Of a DNA stretch of 64,000 bases, positions 1 through 8,387 are shown piece by piece; positions within the stretch are counted from its first letter, which is position 1; every line of letters starts with the position of its first letter. The position numbers were made by a program, and so were the translations under genes. A model generated the notes under the pieces. That model did no database searches and was not told the DNA's origin. It saw only the letters and a program-made list of their open reading frames with translations. Location of the stretch: the IMG/VR virus record IMGVR_UViG_3300032053_000002, positions 44,752 to 108,751 of that record, one strand, 5' to 3'. The stretch comes from a virus.

Positions 1-473
1 ATTAGTTTTTTCCAGGGGCAATAAATATTATAAGTTATTCCAAAACCTTTAGTAGTATAATCCAATTTGAAAGTTCTGTATTTGGGTGACTTATGCGCGT
101 CATTATAATGCAAATCAACGATGTATTTTTTTAGTTCATTCCACTTGACTAAATACACAATAGTTGGGCATTCTTTGTCTTCTCCATCATAATAACCATA
201 AACCAATGCATTACACCATATTAACTTACTCCACCATCCGTGATTATTTGTTTCCAAATCCTGTTCAACCTCGATAACCATATCAGAATGCAGATAACTG
301 GACGATTTTTCGTCTATATATATTTTTGTTCCATCGGTTCTAAATAACTTCTTATCACCATATTTTTCTTGTTCTTCTTTTGAAGTGATGTGTTCAACGC
401 GATGTCCCAACCCCTTATATATAACACCATCACAAAATAGGGAAAACTTCTTTTCTAAATCAAAAGTATTCAT
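1..473 (-). CDS. Hypothetical protein, 3' end cut by window edge
   Basis: An open frame of 157 codons starts at ATG 473 and runs off the left edge without a stop. The visible part is mixed alpha/beta and acidic, with a Trp/Tyr-rich middle (HGWWSKL, VYGYYDGE). I do not recognise the family. It lies 13 nt downstream of the next gene and is probably co-transcribed with it. Confidence 0.7.
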   Translation of the reverse strand, partial: MNTFDLEKKFSLFCDGVIYKGLGHRVEHITSKEEQEKYGDKKLFRTDGTKIYIDEKSSSYLHSDMVIEVEQDLETNNHGWWSKLIWCNALVYGYYDGEDKECPTIVYLVKWNELKKYIVDLHYNDAHKSPKYRTFKLDYTTKGFGITYNIYCPWKKL

Positions 474-486
474 AACACCTATTATA

Positions 487-1476
487 TTATTTATTTGAAG
501 ATTTTTTCTTCAGGTATATTTTCACATACCCATCAGCAACCGCATTCGTATCTCCGCCTCGACTGAACACGGGATTGAACTTCAGGGTGTTTGATAAAAA
601 ACGTTTATCTTCAAAGTTGGAAATAAAAACTAATCTATTATCTTCATCGGGCAGAATAATCGACGCTATACCTTTATTTTTCACATAGATTCTAAGTAGT
701 TCAATACCCAAATATTCTTTACAATATTCGACATCATGCATATTTCCCGCCATATGAGTCGCCCAACGTAACCTGATATTATCTGTAAAATCAGTACATA
801 TTTTTTCCGGATATAGGTCATCAAAAAATCCTTTAAATTTTGTTTTAACTTCATCTGTCGTCATTCCAGCAAAACAGTCGTCGTGTTCGTTCTTTTTTGA
901 AGATAATGGATTCAACCCACCAAACCATTTTTCTAAAGCGTTATCACCGACACGATGTTTATTACCTTCTTTAATAACCGGACTAAAGCACGCGCCACTA
1001 CCACTTTTAACTTCACCTTTCTTTATTTTTATTTCATTATTATCATCTAAATCTCTAATCAATAAATCATCAACGGAAGAAAATATTGTATTGGAAAATA
1101 GAAGTATCAAAGCCAACTCTCCGGCTCCCCTACCTTTACCTTTAACTTGAAATAATCTTTTTATGACATGATTAAAGGTTTTATTTGCTTTCAATGATTC
1201 AGGAATCAACTCAAAAATAGTAGTATCTGAATTTTCAGTTGGAAATGGTGGCAAATCACCATTCGACGTTAGGCAGTCAATCATTTCCATACCGTCGTGA
1301 TTATATCGTTCATGACCATACAATCCGGATTCAAGAAGAGTTTGCCTAAACTCATTAAGGATAACTATTTCCTTTGGTGACAAAAATCTTTTCTTAATAA
1401 GTTCATCAACTTTTTTCTCGAATTCTGATAAAAAATTCGCTGGATTTTTTACTTCTTTGTTATTATCTTTTTCCAT
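487..1476 (-). CDS. Hypothetical protein, possible PD-(D/E)XK nuclease-like core
   Basis: A 329-residue protein starting at ATG. The only suggestive element is around residues 110-165: GKGRGAGELALILLF, then acidic DLLIRDLDDN, then GEVKSGSGA, which resembles the E...D...ExK layout of restriction-type nucleases. This is inference from spacing only. The basic C-terminus ends KKKSSNK. A sigma70-like promoter lies just upstream at 1511-1539, so it probably heads this unit. Confidence 0.6.
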   Translation of the reverse strand: MEKDNNKEVKNPANFLSEFEKKVDELIKKRFLSPKEIVILNEFRQTLLESGLYGHERYNHDGMEMIDCLTSNGDLPPFPTENSDTTIFELIPESLKANKTFNHVIKRLFQVKGKGRGAGELALILLFSNTIFSSVDDLLIRDLDDNNEIKIKKGEVKSGSGACFSPVIKEGNKHRVGDNALEKWFGGLNPLSSKKNEHDDCFAGMTTDEVKTKFKGFFDDLYPEKICTDFTDNIRLRWATHMAGNMHDVEYCKEYLGIELLRIYVKNKGIASIILPDEDNRLVFISNFEDKRFLSNTLKFNPVFSRGGDTNAVADGYVKIYLKKKSSNK

Positions 1477-1510
1477 TTATTACTTAAACCTTTGTTTATC
1501 TTATACTATA

Positions 1511-1539
1511 AAGATAATCATATTCGGCTTACCTGTCAA
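1511..1539 (-). promoter_or_regulatory. Sigma70-like promoter candidate
   Basis: On the minus strand TTGACA (1534-1539) is followed after 17 nt by TATCTT (1511-1516); a TATAGT lies a few bases further. It precedes the gene ending at 487. The -10 is weaker than in the other family members. Confidence 0.45.
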
Positions 1540-1600
1540 ATTATATTTTATTTATTTTTAAAGTTTGTGAAAAATTTCACAAGGCGGCAATCTGTAACTA

Positions 1601-2188
1601 TTAAACGATTTCCCATCCCTGTTCCAGATAGGCTTCTGCCTTTTTGTATTTGATTTGTTCTATAACCTGATCTGTAACATTATTCTTTATATTCACTTTC
1701 TCGTTCCGACCATATTTGAACGGATTTTTAATCGTCTTGAAAAAGTCTATCATAAGTTTACCATCCAGATGTGCTATCTCATGCTGCACGCATATACACT
1801 CTAACAACCCGCTATCGTTCATAGAAAATTCGTTTTCGCCAGTGATTGGACAAAATATCATCTTACTCAGCCAGTTATCGGCTTCAACCGTGATTAAAGT
1901 ATGTCTTATTGTTCTCGCCGTTTTTCCGGGGAAACTCAAACAACCTTCTGAATATACAATCTCGCCTTCGGCTTCAATGATGCGCGGATTGACCAGATAA
2001 AACGGCTTGTCCTTAACTTTTATGGCGACAACTCGTTTCAGAATACCAATCTGCGGTGCAGACAGTCCAATACCGTCTTCGTGCTCAGACAATACCTGTA
2101 ACAACTTTTCGCCGATTTCTCGCCCCTCTTCTGGAGTGGCCGGTTCGCTGATTTGCCTTAAAAACTTTTCGTCTTTAATTATTTGCAT
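1601..2188 (-). CDS. def: Peptide deformylase
   Basis: Peptide deformylase removes the formyl group from the N-terminal methionine of new proteins. All three family motifs are present: GIGLSAPQ (about residues 39-46), EGCLSFP (81-87, metal-binding Cys) and QHEIAHLDG (135-143, HExxH). I chose the ATG at 2188 because GAGAAGG lies 5 nt upstream; an in-frame ATG at 2218 lies inside the preceding gene. The product is 195 aa, about the normal family length. It fits the translation-oriented content of the window. Confidence 0.93.
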   Translation of the reverse strand: MQIIKDEKFLRQISEPATPEEGREIGEKLLQVLSEHEDGIGLSAPQIGILKRVVAIKVKDKPFYLVNPRIIEAEGEIVYSEGCLSFPGKTARTIRHTLITVEADNWLSKMIFCPITGENEFSMNDSGLLECICVQHEIAHLDGKLMIDFFKTIKNPFKYGRNEKVNIKNNVTDQVIEQIKYKKAEAYLEQGWEIV

Positions 2189-2411
2189 TTGCCTTCTCGA
2201 TTGTTTTCCAGTACGCATCTACTGCGACTCTCGTGGTTTGTCCTAAACAACTTTTCATAATATCACATTTTGGATGACCCATATCAAAAGAACTCTGCGC
2301 ACATTTTCTATGCACGGGGCACAGCCTAAATATCCAATACTTTGAAGTGAACCACTTGTCTTTGAATAAATACCATTTATTGCTCCACCAATACCATTTA
2401 AATATTTTCAT
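2175..2411 (-). CDS. Small Cys/Trp-rich protein
   Basis: A 78-residue protein with an aromatic N-terminus (KWYWWSNKWYLFKDKWF) and a Cys/His cluster (CPVHRKC, GHPKC, SCLG) that could bind a metal. It begins right after the upstream gene and overlaps the deformylase start by 14 nt, as in a compact operon. Function unknown. Confidence 0.6.
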   Translation of the reverse strand: MKIFKWYWWSNKWYLFKDKWFTSKYWIFRLCPVHRKCAQSSFDMGHPKCDIMKSCLGQTTRVAVDAYWKTIEKANANN

Positions 2412-2412
2412 T

Positions 2413-2712
2413 TTATCCCCACCATTTTATTTCTTTTAATGGAATATCCCCAACGCTCCCATGATGAAACACCTTTTCCAGAAGATATTGCGGAATCGCG
2501 ATATACAATAACATCAACGCAAGCATGATTAGTGTAGCAAGTATAACAACCGGAAAGATCACGAACTTCATTTCCAGTGATTGCCCCCAGTTCGCTAACA
2601 TAAAATCCGCCCAATGAAAAACTCTATCTAAAAGCGGAAACGATTTAACGAAAAGATAAAGTTGAAAATAAAAAACTAAAAAACGTATAAAGTATCCGAT
2701 TGCTTTTATCAT
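2413..2712 (-). CDS. Small membrane protein
   Basis: A 99-residue protein with two hydrophobic segments (about residues 5-25 and 48-72), so probably an inner-membrane protein. Its ATG overlaps the TGA of the ClpP-like gene (ATGA), which implies translational coupling. No family recognised. Confidence 0.65.
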   Translation of the reverse strand: MIKAIGYFIRFLVFYFQLYLFVKSFPLLDRVFHWADFMLANWGQSLEMKFVIFPVVILATLIMLALMLLYIAIPQYLLEKVFHHGSVGDIPLKEIKWWG

Positions 2713-3335
2713 ATGATTTCGTCCACCATTTTATATTTCAAGCAGGTTTCTGCATCGAAGAACAGATCATGCAACAGGATTTCATCCAGTTTATCGGCAG
2801 GTATTTCAGTATACTCCGCATACACTTGTTTGATAAGTGTCATAAAGCGTTCCAGATTCTGCATCTCATCTTTATGCTCGGAGAACTTGCCCCAAAAAAC
2901 AGATTGTAACTCATGAATGAGCATGAAAGAGTGACGCGAAATCTGACGTTTCTTACCGACTACCGACAAGAATGTCGCCGCGGATGCACACACACCATCC
3001 ACGATGGTAATCACGGGCGACTGACATTTCAATATGTTGTCCATTGCGGAAAATCCAGAAAAAATACTCCCGCCATAACTATTGATATGCAAAAATATTG
3101 GATCTAAAGTTTCACGACCATGAATTTGCTTATCACTTATGTTCGTGTTATCGATCTCTTTCAATTCCTTATTCAATTTGAGAACCTCTGCGCGGTCTAT
3201 ATCGGAGTAGAAAAAAATTCGGTTGTTGACAACTTCAAGAATATCCGGCTCTTTGATGAAAATTTCATCTTTCGGTGGCTGAACAGGTTGATCATTTTTT
3301 CCGTTTCGTATATCCCATGCACACATATCACACAC
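2709..3335 (-). CDS. clpP: ClpP-like serine protease (S14 family)
   Basis: A 208-residue ClpP-fold protease. The catalytic serine sits in DGVCASAATFL (S118), the histidine in MLIHELQS (H141), and a C-terminal Asp (about D192 in HDLFFDAETC) completes the triad. The preceding HINSYGGSIFSG matches the oxyanion-loop strand of ClpP. No Clp ATPase is seen here, so it either works alone or with a host or distant phage ATPase. It ends in an ATGA overlap with the membrane protein. Confidence 0.9.
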   Translation of the reverse strand: MCDMCAWDIRNGKNDQPVQPPKDEIFIKEPDILEVVNNRIFFYSDIDRAEVLKLNKELKEIDNTNISDKQIHGRETLDPIFLHINSYGGSIFSGFSAMDNILKCQSPVITIVDGVCASAATFLSVVGKKRQISRHSFMLIHELQSVFWGKFSEHKDEMQNLERFMTLIKQVYAEYTEIPADKLDEILLHDLFFDAETCLKYKMVDEII

Positions 3336-3345
3336 TCCTTTTTAT

Positions 3346-3873
3346 TTACGCGAAAAACTTATTTTTAATTTTTTTGTCGCCACTCTTTTTTACGTCTTTT
3401 TCCGCAATCTCGAACTTTTCCTTTTTCCTATCCTCGCGCTTTTTCTTTTTTTCGAGTTGTTCCTTTTTCTTTTCATAGCGTTTGGCGAGTTTTTGTTCGT
3501 GTTCCATTTTCTTTTGTTGACGCTGAAATGAAGAAAGTTTCTTTTTCTCTTCGATAACTGTTGGTGGTAACGTTCCCTTTAACTCCGGTTGTTCTACACC
3601 CTTGTGATAAACATTCAGTTCTGCGTCTACGTATACCTTCATAAATCGCCATCCACGCGGCTTTCGCGGAGCTGTGTCTTCGGTCTCTTCTTTCGGCTTG
3701 AGCTGATGCGGTATCTCTACCATTTTCTGGCAACACAACCAGCAAATCGCACCTTCGGAATCCGAATCTACTGAAACTTCGTTGACGTTGCAGGTCGAAC
3801 AAACGACGAACTTGCGATTTGATTTTCTAACTTGAAAGTCCACATCTTTACTACTCATCTTTTTGCGCTTCAT
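3346..3873 (-). CDS. Zinc-finger protein with long basic coiled-coil tail
   Basis: A 175-residue protein. The N-terminal part has CSTC...CWLCC, a treble-clef-like Cys arrangement (about residues 25-48). The C-terminal 70 residues are almost entirely Lys/Glu/Gln/Arg and likely helical. The ATG at 3873 has AGGAGAA 4 nt upstream; an internal ATG at 3858 does not. Nucleic-acid binding is plausible but unproven. Confidence 0.65.
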   Translation of the reverse strand: MKRKKMSSKDVDFQVRKSNRKFVVCSTCNVNEVSVDSDSEGAICWLCCQKMVEIPHQLKPKEETEDTAPRKPRGWRFMKVYVDAELNVYHKGVEQPELKGTLPPTVIEEKKKLSSFQRQQKKMEHEQKLAKRYEKKKEQLEKKKKREDRKKEKFEIAEKDVKKSGDKKIKNKFFA

Positions 3874-4189
3874 TTGGTTCTCCTATGTTTGGTGAAAACA
3901 TTAAATTCTTCGCCGTTGGCGACTTTGATAATATCGCATCCAATTTTTTGAATAGTGAATCCATCTCCCCTTTGATATTTTTGAAGTCTACTTTAAAAAC
4001 TTCTCCATCTTTCTTTTTCTTGAAATCGTCGGTAATCTCAAACACGTCCACCACAGTATCTTCAAAGTTTTTGCTTATATTATCTTCAATGACGTGCCTC
4101 TCAACTTCAGACCTATTATCTGCGAAAAGATAAGTGATAATCTTTCCATCAGTATCTTTAAACGACTTCTCCACCTGATAAAATTTCAT
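3851..4189 (-). CDS. Hypothetical protein
   Basis: A 112-residue acidic protein, mostly strands in the first 60 residues (KFYQVEKSF, KIITYLFAD) and a Lys/Asp-rich helix after. It ends TAG immediately followed by TAA. This tandem stop matters because the phage carries an amber-suppressor tRNA: suppression here would add one residue only. Family not recognised. Confidence 0.65.
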   Translation of the reverse strand: MKFYQVEKSFKDTDGKIITYLFADNRSEVERHVIEDNISKNFEDTVVDVFEITDDFKKKKDGEVFKVDFKNIKGEMDSLFKKLDAILSKSPTAKNLMFSPNIGEPNEAQKDE

Positions 4190-4191
4190 TT

Positions 4192-4779
4192 TTATTCTCT
4201 CCGTTTAATTACTATGATTTTTCTATACGCCACGTGTATTATCTTTTCAATACTATACTTCTGAGATATGGTATTCTGTAATTCTTCCAATCCAATGCCA
4301 AAGCAATCTATTTTATTAAACGGCTTCGCGTTCTCTTCTGCCCAAGAAATGAAACACCGTCCGTTCTTTGTTAAACACTACATCCACGAATCGAGCGCTT
4401 TATTAAAGTCGTAACAGTGGTCTATACTATTTGTATAAATAAAATCAGTCGCGTCTATCCATTCCGGTTTCGTATCGTGAAAATCGTGAACAATCATATT
4501 TGGTATTGTCGCCGCGGTTTCAGATATATCCGTGCCTATTATATTATCACTGTTCAACGATTCTCTAAACTTTCGCACTTCATATCCATTTCTGGCTCCA
4601 TGACATATTCCAAAATTAATTTTTAATCCAAGTTCCTTAATATACTGAGAAATTTGGGTTATTTCTTCATCGTTTATCCATACCGCACCTAATTTTCTTT
4701 TGTTCTGACTTGTTTGCAGTTGAACATATTCTTGATAATTATCTGATTTAATATATTTAGTCATAATTATATGTGACAA
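4192..4779 (-). CDS. SAM methyltransferase-like protein interrupted by in-frame TAG
   Basis: Codons 1-133 (4779 down to 4381) encode the first part of a Rossmann-type methyltransferase: GICHGARNGYEV resembles motif I and IGTDIS the acidic loop. Codon 134 is TAG (4378-4380). The same frame then continues for 61 codons (CLTKNGRCFISWAEEN ... IIHVAYRKIIVIKR) to TAA at 4192, which looks like the expected end of the fold. Either the gene is broken by one nonsense mutation, or TAG is read through; the window contains a CTA-anticodon tRNA (29879-29951). The start overlaps the upstream stop by 13 nt. Confidence 0.65.
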
Positions 4780-5717
4780 TCTATTATTGACATCATTATC
4801 TCAGGTGTTTTTTCCAATGGCTCCAGAAAGGTTGAGTAATAATTCTCTACAAAATTTCTATACTCTTCGTCGCCTTCAGTAGAGCAACCGAACCATCCCA
4901 TATCCCCAGGAGCATTCCATTCACCATCATCAGTAATTACCGCGTAAGTCGAAAACATATTCGTTAATTTAATAAAATTCTCTTTAGTTAAATATCGATC
5001 TAAATAATATTTCGGACTATAATATGTTTTTGCGTGATGTTTCGATATTTTCTTTTTTCGTTCTTCTTCCGGTAGAGATAAAAATTCTTCTGAAGTAAAC
5101 GGCACTACGTATTGCTCCCACAATTTTTCTTGTTCTTTGATTGACCTTTGATTTGGTTTCGCAGAATTTTTCCAATCGATTAAAATAAACGGCGCGTAAT
5201 CGACATATCCCTGTTTCGGAGGCGGGGTTTGAATTCCGAGGTGCCCCGTTCCGGAAAACTCATATAAATACCGATATTTTTTAGGCACTTTGGAAATTGG
5301 TTTTAACTTTAATTCTCCGCTCCATCTCCCACCAACCGAATACCAATCCCACTTGGCGTCTTCATTCGTATATCTTCCCCAGTTGCCATCATCATTTTGA
5401 GAATATCCACTCCAGTCGTTCATCAATTTTTCGTAATTGTTTGTTTTTAGATATTCCAGATATTTTACAAAATAATCTTTTTTCTCTATACTTCCATCTT
5501 TATTAAGCGTTTTTATTTTCCGCCGTTTGCCATCACGGTCATAAAAAACATTTTTTAGAATATAATTTCGAATATCGTCCTTCTTACATTCCATTATAAA
5601 AGACGCGCGTGGGTCGTCCTTTATTTCTTCTTGCGACAATGTACACTCTAATTCATGATAAGGATATAGCTTATTCTCAACATCGTCGCCGATAACTAAA
5701 ACCGAAAAATGCGACAT
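4767..5717 (-). CDS. Conserved phage/bacterial protein of unknown function (MSHFSVLVIGDD type)
   Basis: A 316-residue protein. I recognise the opening (MSHFSVLVIGDD, then YPYHELECT) as a family common in phages and bacteria with no known function. Other typical blocks are DWYSVGGRWSG (about 130) and the C-terminal FSTYAVITDDGEWNAPGDMGWFG. It overlaps the WGR gene by one base. Confidence 0.8.
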   Translation of the reverse strand: MSHFSVLVIGDDVENKLYPYHELECTLSQEEIKDDPRASFIMECKKDDIRNYILKNVFYDRDGKRRKIKTLNKDGSIEKKDYFVKYLEYLKTNNYEKLMNDWSGYSQNDDGNWGRYTNEDAKWDWYSVGGRWSGELKLKPISKVPKKYRYLYEFSGTGHLGIQTPPPKQGYVDYAPFILIDWKNSAKPNQRSIKEQEKLWEQYVVPFTSEEFLSLPEEERKKKISKHHAKTYYSPKYYLDRYLTKENFIKLTNMFSTYAVITDDGEWNAPGDMGWFGCSTEGDEEYRNFVENYYSTFLEPLEKTPEIMMSIIDCHI

Positions 5718-6232
5718 TATTGTTTTCCCCCGTATTTATTCCATAATTTATTTAATTTTTCAATCGACTCTTTTGATAATTTACATTTGTCTATAAAATC
5801 ATCGTATATATCAACAAACTCGTCTACGTCGGCTTTCCACGATACCTCTATTGAACTATCCCGTATCACTCTTCGCAATTTTTCCAACCTCTTTTTGATT
5901 TTTTGGTATTTGTCTACGTCTATTTTGTTCGCATCTCGTTTGACTTTCAGTACAGAAGTGTCGCGATATGAATATCCTTTATAAAGTTTTTTACGTTTCA
6001 ATTCCACCCATTTATCAATCGGATATACTTTACGAGAAGGATTTTTGCAATCTATTCTTCCCCATTCCGCAACTAAATGTTTAGCATCAAGTTGCGATAT
6101 TCTATAAAATTTGAAATGATTATCGTTGGTGTTTTCTAAATATACGGTTTCTCTCATTTGATCCTCGGATTCCAAATCTTTTATTATTTCATCTAGCGCG
6201 GTTAACGCTTTTTTATACGAATTCTTTATCAT
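5717..6232 (-). CDS. WGR-domain protein
   Basis: Residues about 28-92 form a WGR domain: ETVYLENTNDNHFKFYRI, then VAEWGRID (signature W-G-R) and a closing KKLYKGYSYRD. WGR domains in PARPs and some bacterial proteins bind nucleic acid. The remaining 80 residues are helical and charged with no known domain. It is first in a unit driven by the promoter at 6238-6266. Confidence 0.85.
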   Translation of the reverse strand: MIKNSYKKALTALDEIIKDLESEDQMRETVYLENTNDNHFKFYRISQLDAKHLVAEWGRIDCKNPSRKVYPIDKWVELKRKKLYKGYSYRDTSVLKVKRDANKIDVDKYQKIKKRLEKLRRVIRDSSIEVSWKADVDEFVDIYDDFIDKCKLSKESIEKLNKLWNKYGGKQ

Positions 6233-6237
6233 ATCTG

Positions 6238-6266
6238 AATATACAAAATAAAACCATACCAGTCAA
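6238..6266 (-). promoter_or_regulatory. Sigma70-like promoter (class A)
   Basis: TTGACT (6261-6266), 17-nt spacer, TATATT (6238-6243), just upstream of the WGR gene start. The upstream flank ATAACGG is shared with other class A sites. Confidence 0.8.
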
Positions 6267-6269
6267 CCG

Positions 6270-6563
6270 TTATATTTTTCTCTTTTTATTCGCCATTGGA
6301 ATTTGTTCCAATTCTCGATTTCTTATCCATTTAACGTAATTTCGGACTTTTTCGTTTTTCAATAGTTTAGAAATTGAGTTATATTCTCTTTCTAATTGTT
6401 TGTTCGGAATCAACTTATGTACCATGTCTTTACACGATAAACATACCAGAACAACGTCCGATTTCGAGCCTCCGCGACTCTTTGGGGTAAGGTGATGTTT
6501 GGTTAGAGTATTCACCGTTCTCTTACAGAGTTCACACGTTTTTAAAGAATCCGAGAATTGCAT
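6270..6563 (-). CDS. Small HNH nuclease-like protein
   Basis: A 97-residue protein with the HNH layout: CELCKR (zinc Cys pair), LTKHHLTPKSRGGSKSD (HH...GG), then VLVCLSCKDMVH (second Cys pair and terminal His). Stand-alone HNH proteins of this size in phages can be homing or packaging nucleases; the context does not decide. Confidence 0.8.
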   Translation of the reverse strand: MQFSDSLKTCELCKRTVNTLTKHHLTPKSRGGSKSDVVLVCLSCKDMVHKLIPNKQLEREYNSISKLLKNEKVRNYVKWIRNRELEQIPMANKKRKI

Positions 6564-6571
6564 GAATATAA

Positions 6572-6877
6572 CTATTCTTTCGGTTTAATAGATTTTAAAA
6601 CACGGTCAATATCGTCGCTCACTTCTTTTTTAAGTCGTTTCAGAGTTTTATTTACAATTTTGACATACATTAAATAAAAGATGTTGGAAAAAAACAAAAT
6701 GAATATAAATATAAAAATCACGACAAGTGATGGCGAAAAAAATGCAAAATACAAAAATAATAATAAAGAAATAAGTATTGATAAAACTTCATTGATATTA
6801 AAAATAATATCCAGACGTTTCTCCCATTTTTCTATTAGGTTGTTATTCAACCGTATTTTGTCGTTTAATAAATTCAT
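6572..6877 (-). CDS. Small membrane protein
   Basis: Starts at ATG 6877 (MNLLNDKIRL); the frame stays open to a TTG at 6898. A charged N-terminal helix is followed by a hairpin of two hydrophobic segments (about residues 30-72) and a basic C-terminus. It overlaps the end of the homing endonuclease and stops with TAG. Function unknown. Confidence 0.55.
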   Translation of the reverse strand: MNLLNDKIRLNNNLIEKWEKRLDIIFNINEVLSILISLLLFLYFAFFSPSLVVIFIFIFILFFSNIFYLMYVKIVNKTLKRLKKEVSDDIDRVLKSIKPKE

Positions 6878-7625
6878 ATTTTTTAATATCTTCTTCAAAC
6901 CACACTTTTAATTCATAACCACGTCGCTTCACGGCATCCCATTTCAGTTTATCATTTTCTCTTTCATAACCTTTTGTCTCGATATAATAAAAATTTTCAT
7001 CGTTATCAAGAACTTTAAAATCTAAAAGATAAAAATGCTCTTTTCCATCAACTCCAATATATTTTATTCGATCATTTGTATATTCCCAATCTTTTATATC
7101 TCCGTCCCGTTTCCACCTATCAAGTATTTTACAAGTTCTTAGTTCATACGTTCCTTGTACTTTTATTTTTCCATGCGTTGTTTCTACTTCCACCCATCTA
7201 GTTATTCCGCCAAAAACCGGTTTTCCATTTTCATACGATTTTTTTACCGCAAGAGATAAATTTTTTCTCGTTTCATTGCTCACAAAATGTCCCATTAAGG
7301 CTTCGCGTATTTTTACTAATGTTTCTTCAGAATAAACATTCGTTCTTCCCCTATTCCACGGAACTTGCCCTCTATGATTATCACTTATTTTTTTTAATCT
7401 TTCGTCCGTTTCTTTAGTCAGTCCTTTATTCCACGGAATTCTACCTTTATTCCACGAAATTCTACCCTTATTTCTTTCCATTAATGTATTACTAACTTTT
7501 TCGTTTATTTCTTGCCGCATCTCTTTCGTTGAATAACCTCGAGCGCATTTTTTTGAGCAAAATGTTCCATCCGAATATTTACTATACTTTACAACTTCAT
7601 TTATATTACAATATTTACATTTCAT
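6843..7625 (-). CDS. Homing endonuclease-like protein with NUMOD3-type repeats and a C-terminal nuclease domain
   Basis: A 260-residue protein from ATG 7625. Residues 1-40 contain a Cys cluster (CKYCN...FCSKKCARGYSTKE). Next come repeated NxGxxxWNKG motifs (RISWNKGRIPWNKG, VPWNRG), typical of NUMOD3 DNA-binding repeats. The C-terminal 100 residues (YLLDFKVLDNDENFYYIETKGY, then DKLKWDAVKRRGYELKVW) look like a PD-(D/E)XK/Vsr-type nuclease core. The first 45 residues closely resemble those of the HNH protein at 39153. It sits directly downstream of a truncated tRNA-like sequence. Confidence 0.85.
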   Translation of the reverse strand: MKCKYCNINEVVKYSKYSDGTFCSKKCARGYSTKEMRQEINEKVSNTLMERNKGRISWNKGRIPWNKGLTKETDERLKKISDNHRGQVPWNRGRTNVYSEETLVKIREALMGHFVSNETRKNLSLAVKKSYENGKPVFGGITRWVEVETTHGKIKVQGTYELRTCKILDRWKRDGDIKDWEYTNDRIKYIGVDGKEHFYLLDFKVLDNDENFYYIETKGYERENDKLKWDAVKRRGYELKVWFEEDIKKYEFIKRQNTVE

Positions 7626-7650
7626 TTTATTTGTAATTTCCCACTTATTT

Positions 7651-7701
7651 TGCACTCTCGGCAGGATTTGAACCCGCCCTATTCCGTTGCTCTACGAGAG
7701 C
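7651..7701 (-). other. Truncated tRNA-like element (acceptor plus T-arm only)
   Basis: 51 nt. A 7-bp acceptor stem (GCTCTCG with CGAGAGT) and a normal T-arm (GCGGG-TTCAAAT-CCTGC) are intact, but only 17 nt join them. That linker (TAGAGCAACGGAATAGG) resembles the 3' half of a D-arm plus the 5' half of an anticodon stem. It is most likely a tRNA with two internal deletions, next to a homing endonuclease; a functional armless minihelix cannot be excluded. Confidence 0.55.
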
Positions 7702-7928
7702 ATTATTCCTTCTATAATATCATGGCTTATTTCGCGAAGATTTTCAAACTCTCTCCAGCCTTCCCATTTCTTTTCCAATATCCGAAATTCTTCTTCGGTT
7801 TCGGCTAATGATATTTCGTGTATAAATTCGTGTAAGTTATTCTTATCAAACAACTTATTTACATTTATCGCAGTATTTATCTTTTTTATTTTTCGCAACA
7901 AATTGTTTCCCACACTTTTTACAATCAT
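7692..7928 (-). CDS. Hypothetical small protein
   Basis: A 78-codon frame from ATG 7928. The C-terminal 50 residues (NNLHEFIHEISLAETEEEFRILEKKWEGWREF) look like a real helical protein; the first 25 overlap the upstream zinc protein, so a later TTG start near 7848 is possible. It stops (TAG) inside the tRNA-like element. Confidence 0.45.
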   Translation of the reverse strand: MIVKSVGNNLLRKIKKINTAINVNKLFDKNNLHEFIHEISLAETEEEFRILEKKWEGWREFENLREISHDIIEGIMLS

Positions 7929-8043
7929 TTATATGTCCGATAATATGAGGTTTAACATTGGGATTGCATATCGAGCACTGCATCCAATCCAATGAACCGG
8001 TATGCACGTGCCCGAAATGCGCATTTATTGAATCCTTGTTCAT
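7855..8043 (-). CDS. Small zinc-ribbon protein
   Basis: A 62-residue protein with CSIC, CKKCGKQF and CDKC pairs plus several His (HFGHVH), so likely a metal-binding ribbon. ATG 8043 has AAAGGAA at good spacing. Function unknown. Confidence 0.65.
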   Translation of the reverse strand: MNKDSINAHFGHVHTGSLDWMQCSICNPNVKPHIIGHINDCKKCGKQFVAKNKKDKYCDKCK

Positions 8044-8063
8044 ATTTTATTCCTTTTAATTAG

Positions 8064-8144
8064 TATCCACGGCAGGATTTGAACCTGCGTTTTCAGCTCC
8101 GTACTACGGCTAATGCGTTCGTAGCGCATCCCGGCTACGTGGAC
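8064..8144 (-). tRNA. tRNA-Arg (anticodon ACG), D-arm missing
   Basis: Acceptor GTCCACG/CGTGGAT (G1-T72 wobble), anticodon arm ATGCG-CTACGAA-CGCAT, T-arm GCAGG-TTCAAAT-CCTGC. Only about 8 nt separate acceptor and anticodon stems, so no normal D-arm fits, while 24 nt follow the anticodon stem. The same layout recurs at 32672, 38249 and 35168. Confidence 0.85.
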
Positions 8145-8150
8145 ATATAT

Positions 8151-8360
8151 TTATTCTTTTACTTCCAACTCCGCTGCCGCTTCGGCTTTCACTTTCTTCT
8201 TCGGTTTATATTCAATTTCATTTCCACCGCTCAGTATTTCGCCGCACTTTGGGCAGGTTAGCCAAAAAAACAGTTCACCCTCTTCCTTTTTAGGAACAAC
8301 CGACTTAAATTGATAATTCCTATCACAAGTCTCGCAATAAAAACCTCGTTTACTAGCCAT
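8151..8360 (-). CDS. Small zinc-ribbon protein
   Basis: A 69-residue protein from ATG 8360 (GTGGAGAA upstream). Two Cys pairs (YCETCDRNY and LTCPKCGEIL) about 25 residues apart make a zinc ribbon; the tail is Lys/Ala/Glu-rich. It follows the promoter at 8388-8416. Confidence 0.7.
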   Translation of the reverse strand: MASKRGFYCETCDRNYQFKSVVPKKEEGELFFWLTCPKCGEILSGGNEIEYKPKKKVKAEAAAELEVKE

Positions 8361-8387
8361 TATATTCTCCACTTTTTATATGTACCG

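Noticed and set aside
7692-7928. Fusion of the small gene through TAG into the homing endonuclease
   Set aside because: The frames do line up across the TAG, but the joining codons are tRNA-like sequence, and frame agreement by chance is one in three.
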